Made by a program: the position numbers and the translations under genes. Shown here one piece after another: positions 37,238-44,899 of a DNA stretch of 64,000 nucleotides. The stretch lies in contig NZ_KQ465106.1 of assembly GCF_001308875.1 (NCBI RefSeq), positions 248,001 through 312,000 on the forward strand, given 5' to 3'. Below the pieces are notes generated by a model that saw nothing but the letters and a program-made list of their open reading frames with translations, had not been told where the DNA came from and did not search any database. Positions within the stretch are counted from its first letter, which is position 1; each line of letters opens with the position of its first letter. Source of the stretch: Lysinibacillus sp. ZYM-1 (GTDB taxonomy: Bacteria > Bacillota > Bacilli > Bacillales_A > Planococcaceae).

Positions 37238-38131
37238 ATGCTACTTGGCTCACATGTTTCTATGAGTGGGAAAGAAATGCTACTTGGCTCTAGTAAAGAG
37301 GCACTATCATACGGAGCAAATACATTTATGATCTATACAGGAGCGCCGCAGAACACACGTCGGAAAGCGATTGCTGATCTGAACATTATGAATGGACTCC
37401 TTCATATGAAAGAGCATGGCATGACAAATATTGTTGTTCATGCTCCTTATATTATCAATATTGCCAATACGGAAAAACCAGAAACTTTCCGTCTTGGGGT
37501 AGATTTTTTACAATCAGAAATTGAACGTACAGCGGCATTAGAGGCAGCACAAATTGTCTTGCATCCTGGTGCGCATGTGGGTGCTGGTGCAGATGCGGGG
37601 ATTGCCAAAATTATTGAAGGCTTAAATGAAGTATTGTCGCAAGATTATCCCGTCCAAATTGCATTAGAAACAATGGCAGGGAAGGGAACGGAATGTGGCC
37701 GTTCCTTTGAAGAGCTAGCTAAAATCATAGACGGTGTTACTCATAACGAACGTCTCTCTGTATGCTTTGATACATGTCATACACATGATGCTGGCTATAA
37801 CATTGTGGAGGATTTCGATGGAGTTTTAAACGAATTTGATAAATTAATAGGTGTTGATCGCATCAAAGTTCTGCATATTAATGATTCTAAAAATGTGCGA
37901 GGCGCTGGTAAAGACCGTCACGAAAATATTGGTTTTGGTCATATTGGTTTCGATGCCTTAAACTATGTGGTCCACCATCCACAATTAATGGATATTCCTA
38001 AAATTTTAGAAACGCCATTCGTGCCATTGACTAGTGATGCCAAATCAAAATCAGCTCCATACAAAGCTGAGATTGATATGCTACGAAACAGTACATTTAA
38101 GCCTGAGCTTATCGAGGCTTTAAGAGGTTAA
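37238..38131 (+). CDS. nfo: Endonuclease IV (AP endonuclease)
   Basis: A 297-residue TIM-barrel enzyme that cuts DNA at abasic sites during base-excision repair. Metal-binding motifs include GSHVSMSG (residues 4-11), [39 protein letters not shown] and HINDSKN with GRHENIG-like [12 protein letters not shown]. It follows cshB in one operon with a GGGGGG site. B. subtilis has the same pair (yqfR-yqfS). Confidence 0.97.
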   Translation: MLLGSHVSMSGKEMLLGSSKEALSYGANTFMIYTGAPQNTRRKAIADLNIMNGLLHMKEHGMTNIVVHAPYIINIANTEKPETFRLGVDFLQSEIERTAALEAAQIVLHPGAHVGAGADAGIAKIIEGLNEVLSQDYPVQIALETMAGKGTECGRSFEELAKIIDGVTHNERLSVCFDTCHTHDAGYNIVEDFDGVLNEFDKLIGVDRIKVLHINDSKNVRGAGKDRHENIGFGHIGFDALNYVVHHPQLMDIPKILETPFVPLTSDAKSKSAPYKAEIDMLRNSTFKPELIEALRG

Positions 38132-38133
38132 CA

Positions 38134-38173
38134 ATAAAGCTCAACATCCGGTTACAGTGGATGTTGAGCTTTA
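38134..38173. terminator. Bidirectional terminator after nfo
   Basis: AAAGCTCAACATCC pairs with GGATGTTGAGCTTT around a 9-base loop between convergent genes. Confidence 0.9.
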
Positions 38174-38178
38174 TTTCG

Positions 38179-38415
38179 TTATTTTGTAAAAAGTGCGATT
38201 AGTTGACGAGAACGCTTTCTTCCTAAAACAGCCTCCACTTCTACTAAAATATCTTTAGGAATGCCTAAAAAGAGCCAAGAAAATGAGAATTGCTCCAAAT
38301 AAGGTCGAAGTTTTTTTACTTCAGAAGTTGTAATGTCAAACCCCTCTTCACGAGCAATCGCGACAATTTCCTTATCTGTGCTTTGTGCTAATTGCTGTAA
38401 AAATTGAATACTCAA
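38179..38415 (-). CDS. DUF2624 family protein (YqfT-like)
   Basis: A 78-residue soluble helical protein of unknown function. FLQQLAQSTDKEIVAIAREEGFDITTSEVKKL fits DUF2624 (B. subtilis YqfT), which also follows nfo. The frame stays open upstream for another 62 codons, but the TTG at 38415 has AAGGAGG eight bases before it. That start gives a YqfT-sized protein and removes the overlap with the znuC promoter. Confidence 0.82.
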   Translation of the reverse strand: MSIQFLQQLAQSTDKEIVAIAREEGFDITTSEVKKLRPYLEQFSFSWLFLGIPKDILVEVEAVLGRKRSRQLIALFTK

Positions 38416-38500
38416 AGTCAATCCTCCTTTATGATAATCGTTCATAAAATGAATAAAACGATCGCTATTAGCTAATTCAAATAGTAGACATCTTCTTTTC

Positions 38501-38529
38501 TTTACAAAAACTGCACTTTCCTTTATACT
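38501..38529 (+). promoter_or_regulatory. SigA promoter of znuC-znuB-zur
   Basis: TTTACA (38501-38506) and TATACT (38524-38529) are 17 bases apart, about 50 bases before the znuC start. Confidence 0.75.
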
Positions 38530-38539
38530 TACAACTTGT

Positions 38540-38560
38540 AAATCGTAATGATTTTGAATT
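38540..38560 (+). promoter_or_regulatory. Zur box
   Basis: A 21-bp element: AAATCGTAAT, a central G, then ATTTTGAATT. The left half matches the B. subtilis Zur consensus (AAATCGTAAT-N-ATTACGATTT) perfectly and the right half at 7 of 10 positions. It starts about 11 bases after the -10, so Zur bound with zinc would block initiation and autoregulate zur. Confidence 0.82.
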
Positions 38561-38578
38561 AGAAAGAAGCGATCATGC

Positions 38579-39325
38579 ATGAAAACAACATTAATTGACA
38601 TTGAAAATGTATCATTTCAATACGACTATACACAGGTATTAAAAAATATTTCCTTTCGTGTAGAAGAGGGCGATTTTTTAGCCCTACTCGGTCCAAATGG
38701 TTCGGGTAAATCAACCTTATTAAAAATTCTATTAGGTTTATTGAAGCCACTATCAGGAGAAATAAAGCTTTTTGGTGAGCCAAGCGCAACCTTTAAGCAT
38801 CGAGAATGGATTGGGTATGTTTCGCAAAAATCCAATGCCTTTAATTCCGGATTTCCAGCAACTGTGCAAGAGGTCGTAAAAAGTGGATTAACGAAAAAAT
38901 TAGGGCTCTTTAAAAGACCTGGGCGAGAGGCTAAAGGAAAGGTCCAAGAAGCATTAAAGGCAGTTGGCATGGATGCTTTTGAGAATCGAAATATTGGTGA
39001 ACTATCTGGCGGACAACAACAACGAGTTTTTATTGCGAGAGCTTTAGTTAGTGATCCAAAATTACTTATTTTAGATGAACCTACTGTTGGTATTGATCAC
39101 GAGAACGTGCAGTCATTTTATGATATGCTGGTGAAATTAAATCGGGAACAGGGAATTACAATGATTCTTGTCACACACGATGTCGATACCGTATCTAATC
39201 GCATCAGTCATGTGGCCTGTTTAAATCAAACAATTCACTTCCATGGTTACAAAAATGAATTTGATAATATTTCTCAGAATGCACTAGATGGTTGGTATGG
39301 TCATTCTGTAAGAAAGATTCATTAA
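38579..39325 (+). CDS. znuC: Zinc ABC transporter ATP-binding protein
   Basis: A 248-residue ATPase: Walker A LLGPNGSGKSTLLK, Q-loop YVSQKSNAFNSGFP, signature LSGGQQQR, Walker B LLILDEPTVGID, and H-loop VTHD. It resembles metal-type (cluster 9) ABC ATPases. Operon order znuC-znuB-zur and the Zur box indicate zinc. The AGAAAGAAG ribosome site is only moderate. No binding-protein gene (znuA) is in the window. Confidence 0.93.
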   Translation: MKTTLIDIENVSFQYDYTQVLKNISFRVEEGDFLALLGPNGSGKSTLLKILLGLLKPLSGEIKLFGEPSATFKHREWIGYVSQKSNAFNSGFPATVQEVVKSGLTKKLGLFKRPGREAKGKVQEALKAVGMDAFENRNIGELSGGQQQRVFIARALVSDPKLLILDEPTVGIDHENVQSFYDMLVKLNREQGITMILVTHDVDTVSNRISHVACLNQTIHFHGYKNEFDNISQNALDGWYGHSVRKIH

Positions 39326-39338
39326 AGGAGAAGGCACA

Positions 39339-40199
39339 ATGATTGAAGCAATTTTACATTATGAATTTTTACAAAATGCCTTTTTCTCTGGATTATTAAT
39401 AGGCATACTTGCCCCACTATTAGGCGTGTTTATTGTTGTACGAAGGTTATCACTAATTGCGGATGCTTTGTCACATGTTACACTTGCCGGAATAGCAGGG
39501 AGCTTATATATCAGCCAGTCTGTGACAGCCTTAGCTTTGCTCAACCCTATTTATCTAGGAATTCTAGCATCTGTTAGTGGTTCTATATTAATTGAGCGTC
39601 TAAGACGTTTATATAAGCACTATGAGGAGTTAGCCATTCCAATCATTATGTCGGGTGGCATAGGCATAAGTGCTATCTTTATATCGCTTGCCAGTGGCTT
39701 TAGCACAGATTTAATGAGCTATCTGTTTGGCTCAGTATCGGCTGTATCACGCCAAGACCTATGGGTAGTGATTGGAATTGCCGCAGTGGTTATTCTCTTT
39801 TTGTTTTTATTTTTTAAGGAACTGTTTGTTTTATCCTTTGATGAGGAATATGCAAAGGCTAGTGGGCTTCCAGCCCGTTGGGTGCATCTTTTATTTATGA
39901 TTGTGACAGCCCTTGTCATTGCCGCAAGTATGCGCATTGTAGGTATTTTACTTGTATCATCATTGATGACATTACCTGTTGCAGCAGCAATGCGATTGGC
40001 AAAAGGCTTTAAACAAACCATCATTTATGCCATCGTTTTTGGAGAAACGGCTGTATTAATCGGACTTATCAGTGCATTTTATTTGAATTTAGCGCCAGGA
40101 GGTACGATTGTTGTCACTTCGATTTTGATTTTGCTACTTGTGATTCTAGGAAAGAAAGTAGCATTTAAAATGGCTGCGAAGCAGGGGGAGGTAGCATAA
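39339..40199 (+). CDS. znuB: Zinc ABC transporter permease
   Basis: A 286-residue cluster-9 metal permease with about eight helices. GVFIVVRRLSLIADALSHVTLAGIA is the conserved start. The region SSLMTLPVAAAMRLAKGFKQTI contains the ATPase-contact loop. It is 13 bases after znuC and overlaps zur by one base (TAATG), so translation is coupled. Confidence 0.94.
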   Translation: MIEAILHYEFLQNAFFSGLLIGILAPLLGVFIVVRRLSLIADALSHVTLAGIAGSLYISQSVTALALLNPIYLGILASVSGSILIERLRRLYKHYEELAIPIIMSGGIGISAIFISLASGFSTDLMSYLFGSVSAVSRQDLWVVIGIAAVVILFLFLFFKELFVLSFDEEYAKASGLPARWVHLLFMIVTALVIAASMRIVGILLVSSLMTLPVAAAMRLAKGFKQTIIYAIVFGETAVLIGLISAFYLNLAPGGTIVVTSILILLLVILGKKVAFKMAAKQGEVA

Positions 40200-40627
40200 T
40201 GAATGTTTCAAGAGCGTGGGAAATTTTAAAAGAAAATGGCTTTAAAAAAACAGATAAACGGGAGTTAATATTAGATATGTTTGCTGCAACCGATAAATAT
40301 CTAACAGCTCGTGATTTATTGGTTGTTTTAAAAAAAGATTTTCCTGGAATGAGTTTTGATACCATTTATCGTAACCTTGCTACATTTGTGAAGCTGGGGA
40401 TTTTAGAGGAAACAGAGCTATCAGGGGAACGTAATTTCAGAATGCACTGTGAATCCGCACATCATCACCATCATTTCATCTGTATGGATTGCGGAAATGT
40501 TAAAGAGCTCAATCTTTGTCCAATGGAAATGCTAGGAGAAAAACTACCTGACTACGAAATTGAAAATCATAAGTTTGAAATATACGGTAAATGCCCAGAT
40601 TGTAAGCATGAAACTCTGTCACATTAA
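40199..40627 (+). CDS. zur: Zinc uptake regulator Zur (Fur family)
   Basis: A 142-residue Fur-family repressor. The winged-helix part includes FDTIYRNLATFVKLGILEE. The structural zinc site uses C95-x-x-C98 and C132-x-x-C135. The histidine run CESAHHHHHFICMDC contributes to regulatory metal binding. With zinc it should bind the box before znuC and repress its own operon. A terminator overlaps its last codons. Confidence 0.94.
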   Translation: MNVSRAWEILKENGFKKTDKRELILDMFAATDKYLTARDLLVVLKKDFPGMSFDTIYRNLATFVKLGILEETELSGERNFRMHCESAHHHHHFICMDCGNVKELNLCPMEMLGEKLPDYEIENHKFEIYGKCPDCKHETLSH

Positions 40628-40648
40628 AAAATGGACAGAGTTTTTTTA
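40612..40648 (+). terminator. Terminator of the znuCB-zur operon
   Basis: AACTCTGTC pairs with GACAGAGTT around a 13-base loop, and a T-run follows. The left arm overlaps the end of zur. Confidence 0.88.
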
Positions 40649-40654
40649 TGTAAA

Positions 40655-40686
40655 AGAGGGTTGCTCCCTACAAGGATTACCCTCTC
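40655..40686 (-). terminator. Terminator of the cysteine-rich protein gene
   Basis: On the minus strand GAGAGGGT pairs with ACCCTCTT around a 16-base loop, followed by TTTTACAT. Confidence 0.65.
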
Positions 40687-40692
40687 TATTTA

Positions 40693-41049
40693 TTAAGCTA
40701 CTGCTGCTCTACGAATCGCAACAATATTATTACAATCTACAATTAAAGGTGAAGTAGCCGCACCTGGCTCAAGGAAATAAGCACAGCAATTTCTTGGGTC
40801 GAAAGAAATGAAAGTTACACCAATGAAGCTAATGCCTCCAGATAAGAAGATATCTAGTGTAGTAGCAAGCTCTAATTTTCTTAATTGCTGACAAATACAA
40901 CCTCTACAGTTACTGCTCATCTTTGGCTTACATTTTTCTTCTTTTTGACAAGGGCATTTTTCTTCCTTTTTGCAAGAACACTTCTCTTCTTTTTTTGGAC
41001 ATTTACAACCTTGCCAGTTCATCTGTGTCGTATATCGTCTATCTTCCAT
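40693..41049 (-). CDS. Cysteine-rich protein with KKEEKC repeats and hydrophobic C-terminal domain
   Basis: A 118-residue protein. Residues about 14-42 hold a degenerate repeat: CPKKEEKCSC, KKEEKCPC, QKEEKCKPK. A CRGCICQQLRKLELATTLDIF segment follows, then a beta-rich, hydrophobic C-terminal part containing FDPRNCCAYFLE and DCNNIVAIRR. There are about twelve cysteines and no signal peptide. The ATG at 41049 has GGGAGG eight bases upstream. It could be a spore-surface (coat/exosporium) protein or a metal-binding protein; its place beside zur and an upstream palindrome leave both open. I do not recognise the family. Confidence 0.7.
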   Translation of the reverse strand: MEDRRYTTQMNWQGCKCPKKEEKCSCKKEEKCPCQKEEKCKPKMSSNCRGCICQQLRKLELATTLDIFLSGGISFIGVTFISFDPRNCCAYFLEPGAATSPLIVDCNNIVAIRRAAVA

Positions 41050-41267
41050 AGTCAAGACCTCCCTTCCTCTATTTTCGTAAGGGTACCCTTACAGTAATAA
41101 TCTATGTTTGGTGAATAATTGGAGGTTGGCAATCTGTCCGATAGGCTACTTAAAAATCTATATTTATCTCAAAATCTTAGGCTATATGTAAAGCCCTAAA
41201 TATAAAATTTGCTATAAAAATCTAATAATGATATTTGTATGGGGATAGATTATCATGTACAAACAAA
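41050..41267. other. Upstream region of the cysteine-rich gene: palindrome and possible SigK -10
   Basis: A perfect 16-bp palindrome GTAAGGGTACCCTTAC lies at 41077-41092, 28 bases before the start codon on the minus strand. Further upstream, CATAGATTA (41098-41106, minus strand) fits the SigK -10 consensus CATANNNTA; a matching -35 is not clear. The rest shows nothing recognisable. Confidence 0.5.
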
Positions 41268-41306
41268 AAAGACGAGTCATTACAGAAATGTAAATCGTCG
41301 TCGTTT
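41268..41306 (-). terminator. Terminator of serC
   Basis: On the minus strand GACGA and TTACA pair with TGTAA and TCGTC, with a TTTTTT tail. Confidence 0.8.
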
Positions 41307-41315
41307 TTCATAAGA

Positions 41316-42404
41316 TTATTGATGTTTTTGCTGGAATTCGACCATAAAATCTCGTAAAGCTTCACAAGCCTCTAATGGTACGGCATTATAAGTTGATGCA
41401 CGGCAGCCACCTACAGAACGATGTCCATTTAGGCCAACAAAGCCCGCTGCTTTTGCTTCCACTAGGAATAGTTTTTCAAGCTCCTCATCAGCAACGCGGA
41501 ATGTGATGTTCATGAGTGAACGGCTATCTGGAGTCGCGTGACCTTTATAGAAGCCATTACTATTATCAATAGCATCATAAATAACTTTTGTCTTTAATTC
41601 ATTGTGCTTCTCTATTGCAGAGACTCCACCTTTAGATTCTACCCATTTTAAAACTTCGCCTAGCATATAGATACCAAATGTAGGAGGTGTATTATACAAA
41701 GAATTACTATCAGCATGTGTTGTATATTTAAGCATTGTCGGGATATTTTTATTCGCTTTATCAAGAAGATCTTTGCGAATAATTACGACTGTTACACCAG
41801 AAGGACCAAGGTTTTTTTGAGCCCCCGCATAGATAAGTCCGAATTTTTGAATATCAATTGGTTTTGAAAGAATATCACTAGACATATCGGCAACTAAAGG
41901 TACATTCCCTGTGTCTGGATAATCTCTCCACTGAGTACCGTAAATAGTATTATTGGAAGTGATGTGTACATAGGCATCATCTTCATGGAGTTGGATGTCA
42001 GCTAATGCTGGAATATTGCGGTATTGGTTGTCTTTCGTGCTGGCAGCTTCCACAGGTGTACCAAAAAATTTAGCTTCTTTGAAGGCTTTCTCAGACCAAG
42101 AGCCAGATAATACATAACTTGCTTTTTGTTCAGCAGATAGGAAGTTCATTGGCACCATTGTAAATTGAAGGCTAGCCCCACCTTGTAAGAATAGGACCTC
42201 GTAATTTTCTGGAATAGCATATAGCTTTTTTAATAAAGCGATAGCATCGTTATGTACTTCGTCAAAAATGGCACTACGATGGCTCATTTCCATAATAGAC
42301 ATACCTGAGTCACGGAAGTCTACTAATTGCTGTTGGGCTTTTTCCAATACTTCTTGGGGCAGTGCAGATGGACCTGCGTTGAAATTGTATGCACGTTGTG
42401 TCAA
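41316..42404 (-). CDS. serC: Phosphoserine aminotransferase
   Basis: A 362-residue PLP enzyme of serine synthesis: 3-phosphohydroxypyruvate plus glutamate gives phosphoserine. It begins MTQRAYNFNAGPSALPQEVLEKAQ, and the PLP lysine lies in YAGAQKNLGPSG. HRSVGGCRASTYNAVPLEAC near the end is typical. The TTG at 42404 has GGAG nine bases upstream and gives the normal family length. The frame is open 38 codons further without a ribosome site. Monocistronic; serA is not in the window. Confidence 0.95.
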   Translation of the reverse strand: MTQRAYNFNAGPSALPQEVLEKAQQQLVDFRDSGMSIMEMSHRSAIFDEVHNDAIALLKKLYAIPENYEVLFLQGGASLQFTMVPMNFLSAEQKASYVLSGSWSEKAFKEAKFFGTPVEAASTKDNQYRNIPALADIQLHEDDAYVHITSNNTIYGTQWRDYPDTGNVPLVADMSSDILSKPIDIQKFGLIYAGAQKNLGPSGVTVVIIRKDLLDKANKNIPTMLKYTTHADSNSLYNTPPTFGIYMLGEVLKWVESKGGVSAIEKHNELKTKVIYDAIDNSNGFYKGHATPDSRSLMNITFRVADEELEKLFLVEAKAAGFVGLNGHRSVGGCRASTYNAVPLEACEALRDFMVEFQQKHQ

Positions 42405-42939
42405 AGTGGGAACACTCCTTGTTTGGTTAATAGATGAAATTTTTATCCAGTGGCTGTGAACTGCTGAATATTCATTGTACTGATCGGGCTTTAATGGTAA
42501 AAGACTTTGGTTATACAATCATTAAAGCGGGATAACAGAACTTTACTGGATTATAACTTAATTTTCAAGAGAAAAAATAAAATTCTTAATATTTGAGCAG
42601 AATAGCGACAACCTCGCAACAAAATGTACACAATTAACAGCGGTTTTTAATTCAAATACGAACGAAAAGTGTGCATCTATGTTTTGTGAAGTTGTAATTT
42701 TCGTAATTAAAACAGATATGATAGGTATTGATAAGTATAATGTTCGGATTTTGGAGTTTGTGAAAAATACTACTTTCTTCGATAGATTGGAGGTAATAGG
42801 ATAAAAATGTTAAACAAACATTATTTATCTAATATTTTTGAAGTCAGACTGATTTAAAATGTATGATAAGATTTTAAAATATCCCATTATATAGTAAGTT
42901 TTTGTATAATGAATAGAGAATAGTAAAGGGGTGTTCATG
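42405..42939. other. serC / isochorismatase-like divergent upstream region
   Basis: This 535-bp AT-rich gap holds the leftward serC promoter (a TATAAT-like -10 near 42550) and the rightward promoter of the hydrolase. A 16-codon frame at 42809-42859 has a poorly spaced GGAGG and is not called. No T-box or riboswitch consensus seen. Confidence 0.4.
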
Positions 42940-43476
42940 ATGTTTACAGTAGAAAAAGCTTGTTTAGTAGTCGTTGACGTGCAAGGGAAGCTAGCGACAA
43001 TTGTTGATGATAGTGAAGCAGTGATTGAAAATATTGCTAAGCTGGTACAAGCGATGCAAGCATTGGAAGTACCTATTTTATGGCTAGAACAAAATCCGAG
43101 TCGTTTAGGTGGTACTGCACTCAATATAGCACAACATTTACAAGGACAAGCAATTGCTAAAATGGCTTTTAGTGCATGTGAGGAAGAGGAATTTGTGAAA
43201 GCGATGAAGGAAAGTGGACGTTCTCAATTTATTGTCACAGGCATTGAAACGCATATTTGTGTTTACCAAACAGCTAGGCAATTGAAAGAACAAGGATTTG
43301 AAGTTGAGGTTGTGGTAGATGCTGTTTCTTCTCGAACAAAGGCCAATAAAGAAATCGGATTGGCTAAGATGAGTGCTCTTGGAATTTACCCAACTAGTAT
43401 GGAAATGATTTTGTATGAGCTTCTGCAAAGAGCAGACCATGAACACTTTAAAACAATTTTACAGCTTGTTAAATGA
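42940..43476 (+). CDS. Isochorismatase-family cysteine hydrolase
   Basis: A 178-residue alpha/beta hydrolase. The family triad fits D13 (VVVDVQ), K74 (AIAKMAF) and C107 (GIETHICV). Members hydrolyse isochorismate, nicotinamide or N-carbamoyl compounds; the substrate here is unknown. It resembles the YcaC/hydrolase branch of B. subtilis. Candidate starts are GTG 42931, ATG 42937 and ATG 42940; the last has the best distance from GGGG. A remnant of a BcsB-like gene follows directly. Confidence 0.87.
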   Translation: MFTVEKACLVVVDVQGKLATIVDDSEAVIENIAKLVQAMQALEVPILWLEQNPSRLGGTALNIAQHLQGQAIAKMAFSACEEEEFVKAMKESGRSQFIVTGIETHICVYQTARQLKEQGFEVEVVVDAVSSRTKANKEIGLAKMSALGIYPTSMEMILYELLQRADHEHFKTILQLVK

Positions 43477-43479
43477 GAG

Positions 43480-44275
43480 AACTAAAATTGAAACAATTGG
43501 TCTGTGTCAAAAAATCAGCGTAATAACAATTTTTTCTTTAAATAGGAATTTACAAAAATATACTGCTTTTATAAAACAAATGCGACGTTATTGGTTATAT
43601 ATAGATAGTGATAGCTCTTTATCCATTACAAAAGATGCAGCTGAGCCAACCTTTACTTTACGTGACTTTCCAAATTCCTTTCATGATCATACATTAATGG
43701 TGATCCCCGATAGTGAAAATATGGATGATGCAACAATGGTATCCATATATAAAGCATTAATGATGAATGGAAAAATGGCACAAATCACACTTATGAAGGA
43801 CAAGGATGTCACGGAGGAAGATTTACAAAAGCATGCTGTCATTTTTATGGGAGATATTAAGCAACACAAATGGCTTTCCAAAAATGCTACCAATATTCCT
43901 CATACATCTGAGCAGTTAGTCCAACAAGGATTTTTACCCGAGGCGATTGGCCAATATGCTTATATGACTAAAAATTTCTGGCAGGACAATCAGTCATTAT
44001 TATGGGTCCATTCGTTAGAGGGTGTTTCCGTAAAAGGTGACTTTTATGCACATTTAAAAGAGACTGATTCACAAACAACTGCTGCGATTGAAACGAAAGA
44101 AGGACAATTTGTCGTAGCAGTAGATCAAAACGTCAATAATCAAGATGTGAAAACAGATAAAAAAGGTGAAATTTCATTTGTCTTAATTGCAGAATTTGTA
44201 GGGTTGATACTTGTCATCACTGTGATTTTATATATTATCCTTCGGAAAAGAAAGAAAAATCAAGTAAAACAATAA
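43480..44275 (+). pseudogene. 5'-truncated BcsB-like membrane protein gene
   Basis: The frame encodes a C-terminal fragment: YWLYIDSDSSLSITKDAAE, TFTLRDFPNSF, then HTLMVIPDSENMDDATMVSI, an extracytoplasmic domain, and one membrane helix (VLIAEFVGLILVITVILYIILRKRKK) at the very end. This layout matches the C-terminal third of BcsB-like cellulose/exopolysaccharide regulatory subunits, usually 600-750 residues. There is no ribosome site or signal peptide, and the open frame runs back into the hydrolase gene. I read it as the tail of a gene whose front was deleted. If expressed, the product would probably start at ATG 43581. Confidence 0.6.
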
Positions 44276-44308
44276 AAGCAAAGTCGCGTTAGGCGACTTT
44301 GCTTTTTT
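44275..44308. terminator. Bidirectional terminator
   Basis: AAAGCAAAGTCGC pairs with GCGACTTTGCTTT around a 5-base loop, with T-runs on both sides. It ends the BcsB-like remnant and the PCYCGC lipoprotein gene. Confidence 0.92.
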
Positions 44309-44822
44309 ATGCAGGCATATCAGTTGGTGTTGGTTTTGCATAGCCCTCTTTATAAGTATCATCAATGACTTGACGGATTTCTTTTAGACTCATGCCATCT
44401 TTATGCATTTTGGCTGACTGTACAGCAATCTCTAAGCACACTAAACAACGAGTTCCATGATCGTCCCAGACAATTGTTCCATCTTCACGTTTTTCCTGAA
44501 TAAAGCAGTTTAAATTACTTTTATGGCCAGAAGATTCGCCGCAACCACAATAGCATGGCATCCATTCAAGGACTTCTGTTGATTGTCCAGCGATTTGATA
44601 GACTAAGCGAATATTTTCTTGTTTGTCCTCTAAAAAAGATGGCAGTACATTTGCAGAAGCTGTTTCTTCCTGAATATCACCTGAAGCGTGAGAATCGCCC
44701 TCATGGGAAGTTTCACCTTGTGTAGCTACTTGATCATTTTCAACACTTTTCTTATTCTCTCCACAAGCACTTAATAACATTAACGCCAAAATAGTAAAAA
44801 TAGAAATCGTTTTCTTCAACAA
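44307..44822 (-). CDS. PCYCGC-motif lipoprotein
   Basis: A 171-residue lipoprotein. The signal peptide ends in LLSAC with lipid-modified C20. A charged linker (about 21-60) leads to a domain with PCYCGCGESSGHKSNLNCF and GTRCLVCLEIA. This PCYCGC cluster defines a Bacillales family of unknown function. Six cysteines suggest metal or heme-like ligand binding outside the membrane. GGAGG precedes the start. Confidence 0.88.
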   Translation of the reverse strand: MLKKTISIFTILALMLLSACGENKKSVENDQVATQGETSHEGDSHASGDIQEETASANVLPSFLEDKQENIRLVYQIAGQSTEVLEWMPCYCGCGESSGHKSNLNCFIQEKREDGTIVWDDHGTRCLVCLEIAVQSAKMHKDGMSLKEIRQVIDDTYKEGYAKPTPTDMPA

Positions 44823-44899
44823 TAGCGCCTCCTATATGTTTACAATACTTCCATTATAACATCGTTCTCAAAAACAATTACAGGTCGCCTAGTTGAAAA

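Noticed and set aside
38416..38601. 62-codon N-terminal extension of the DUF2624 gene
   Set aside because: It would cover the znuC promoter and Zur box and has no ribosome site. The internal TTG has an excellent one.
42809..42859. 16-codon frame MLNKHYLSNIF...
   Set aside because: GGAGG is about 16 bases from the ATG, too far, and the peptide has no distinguishing feature.
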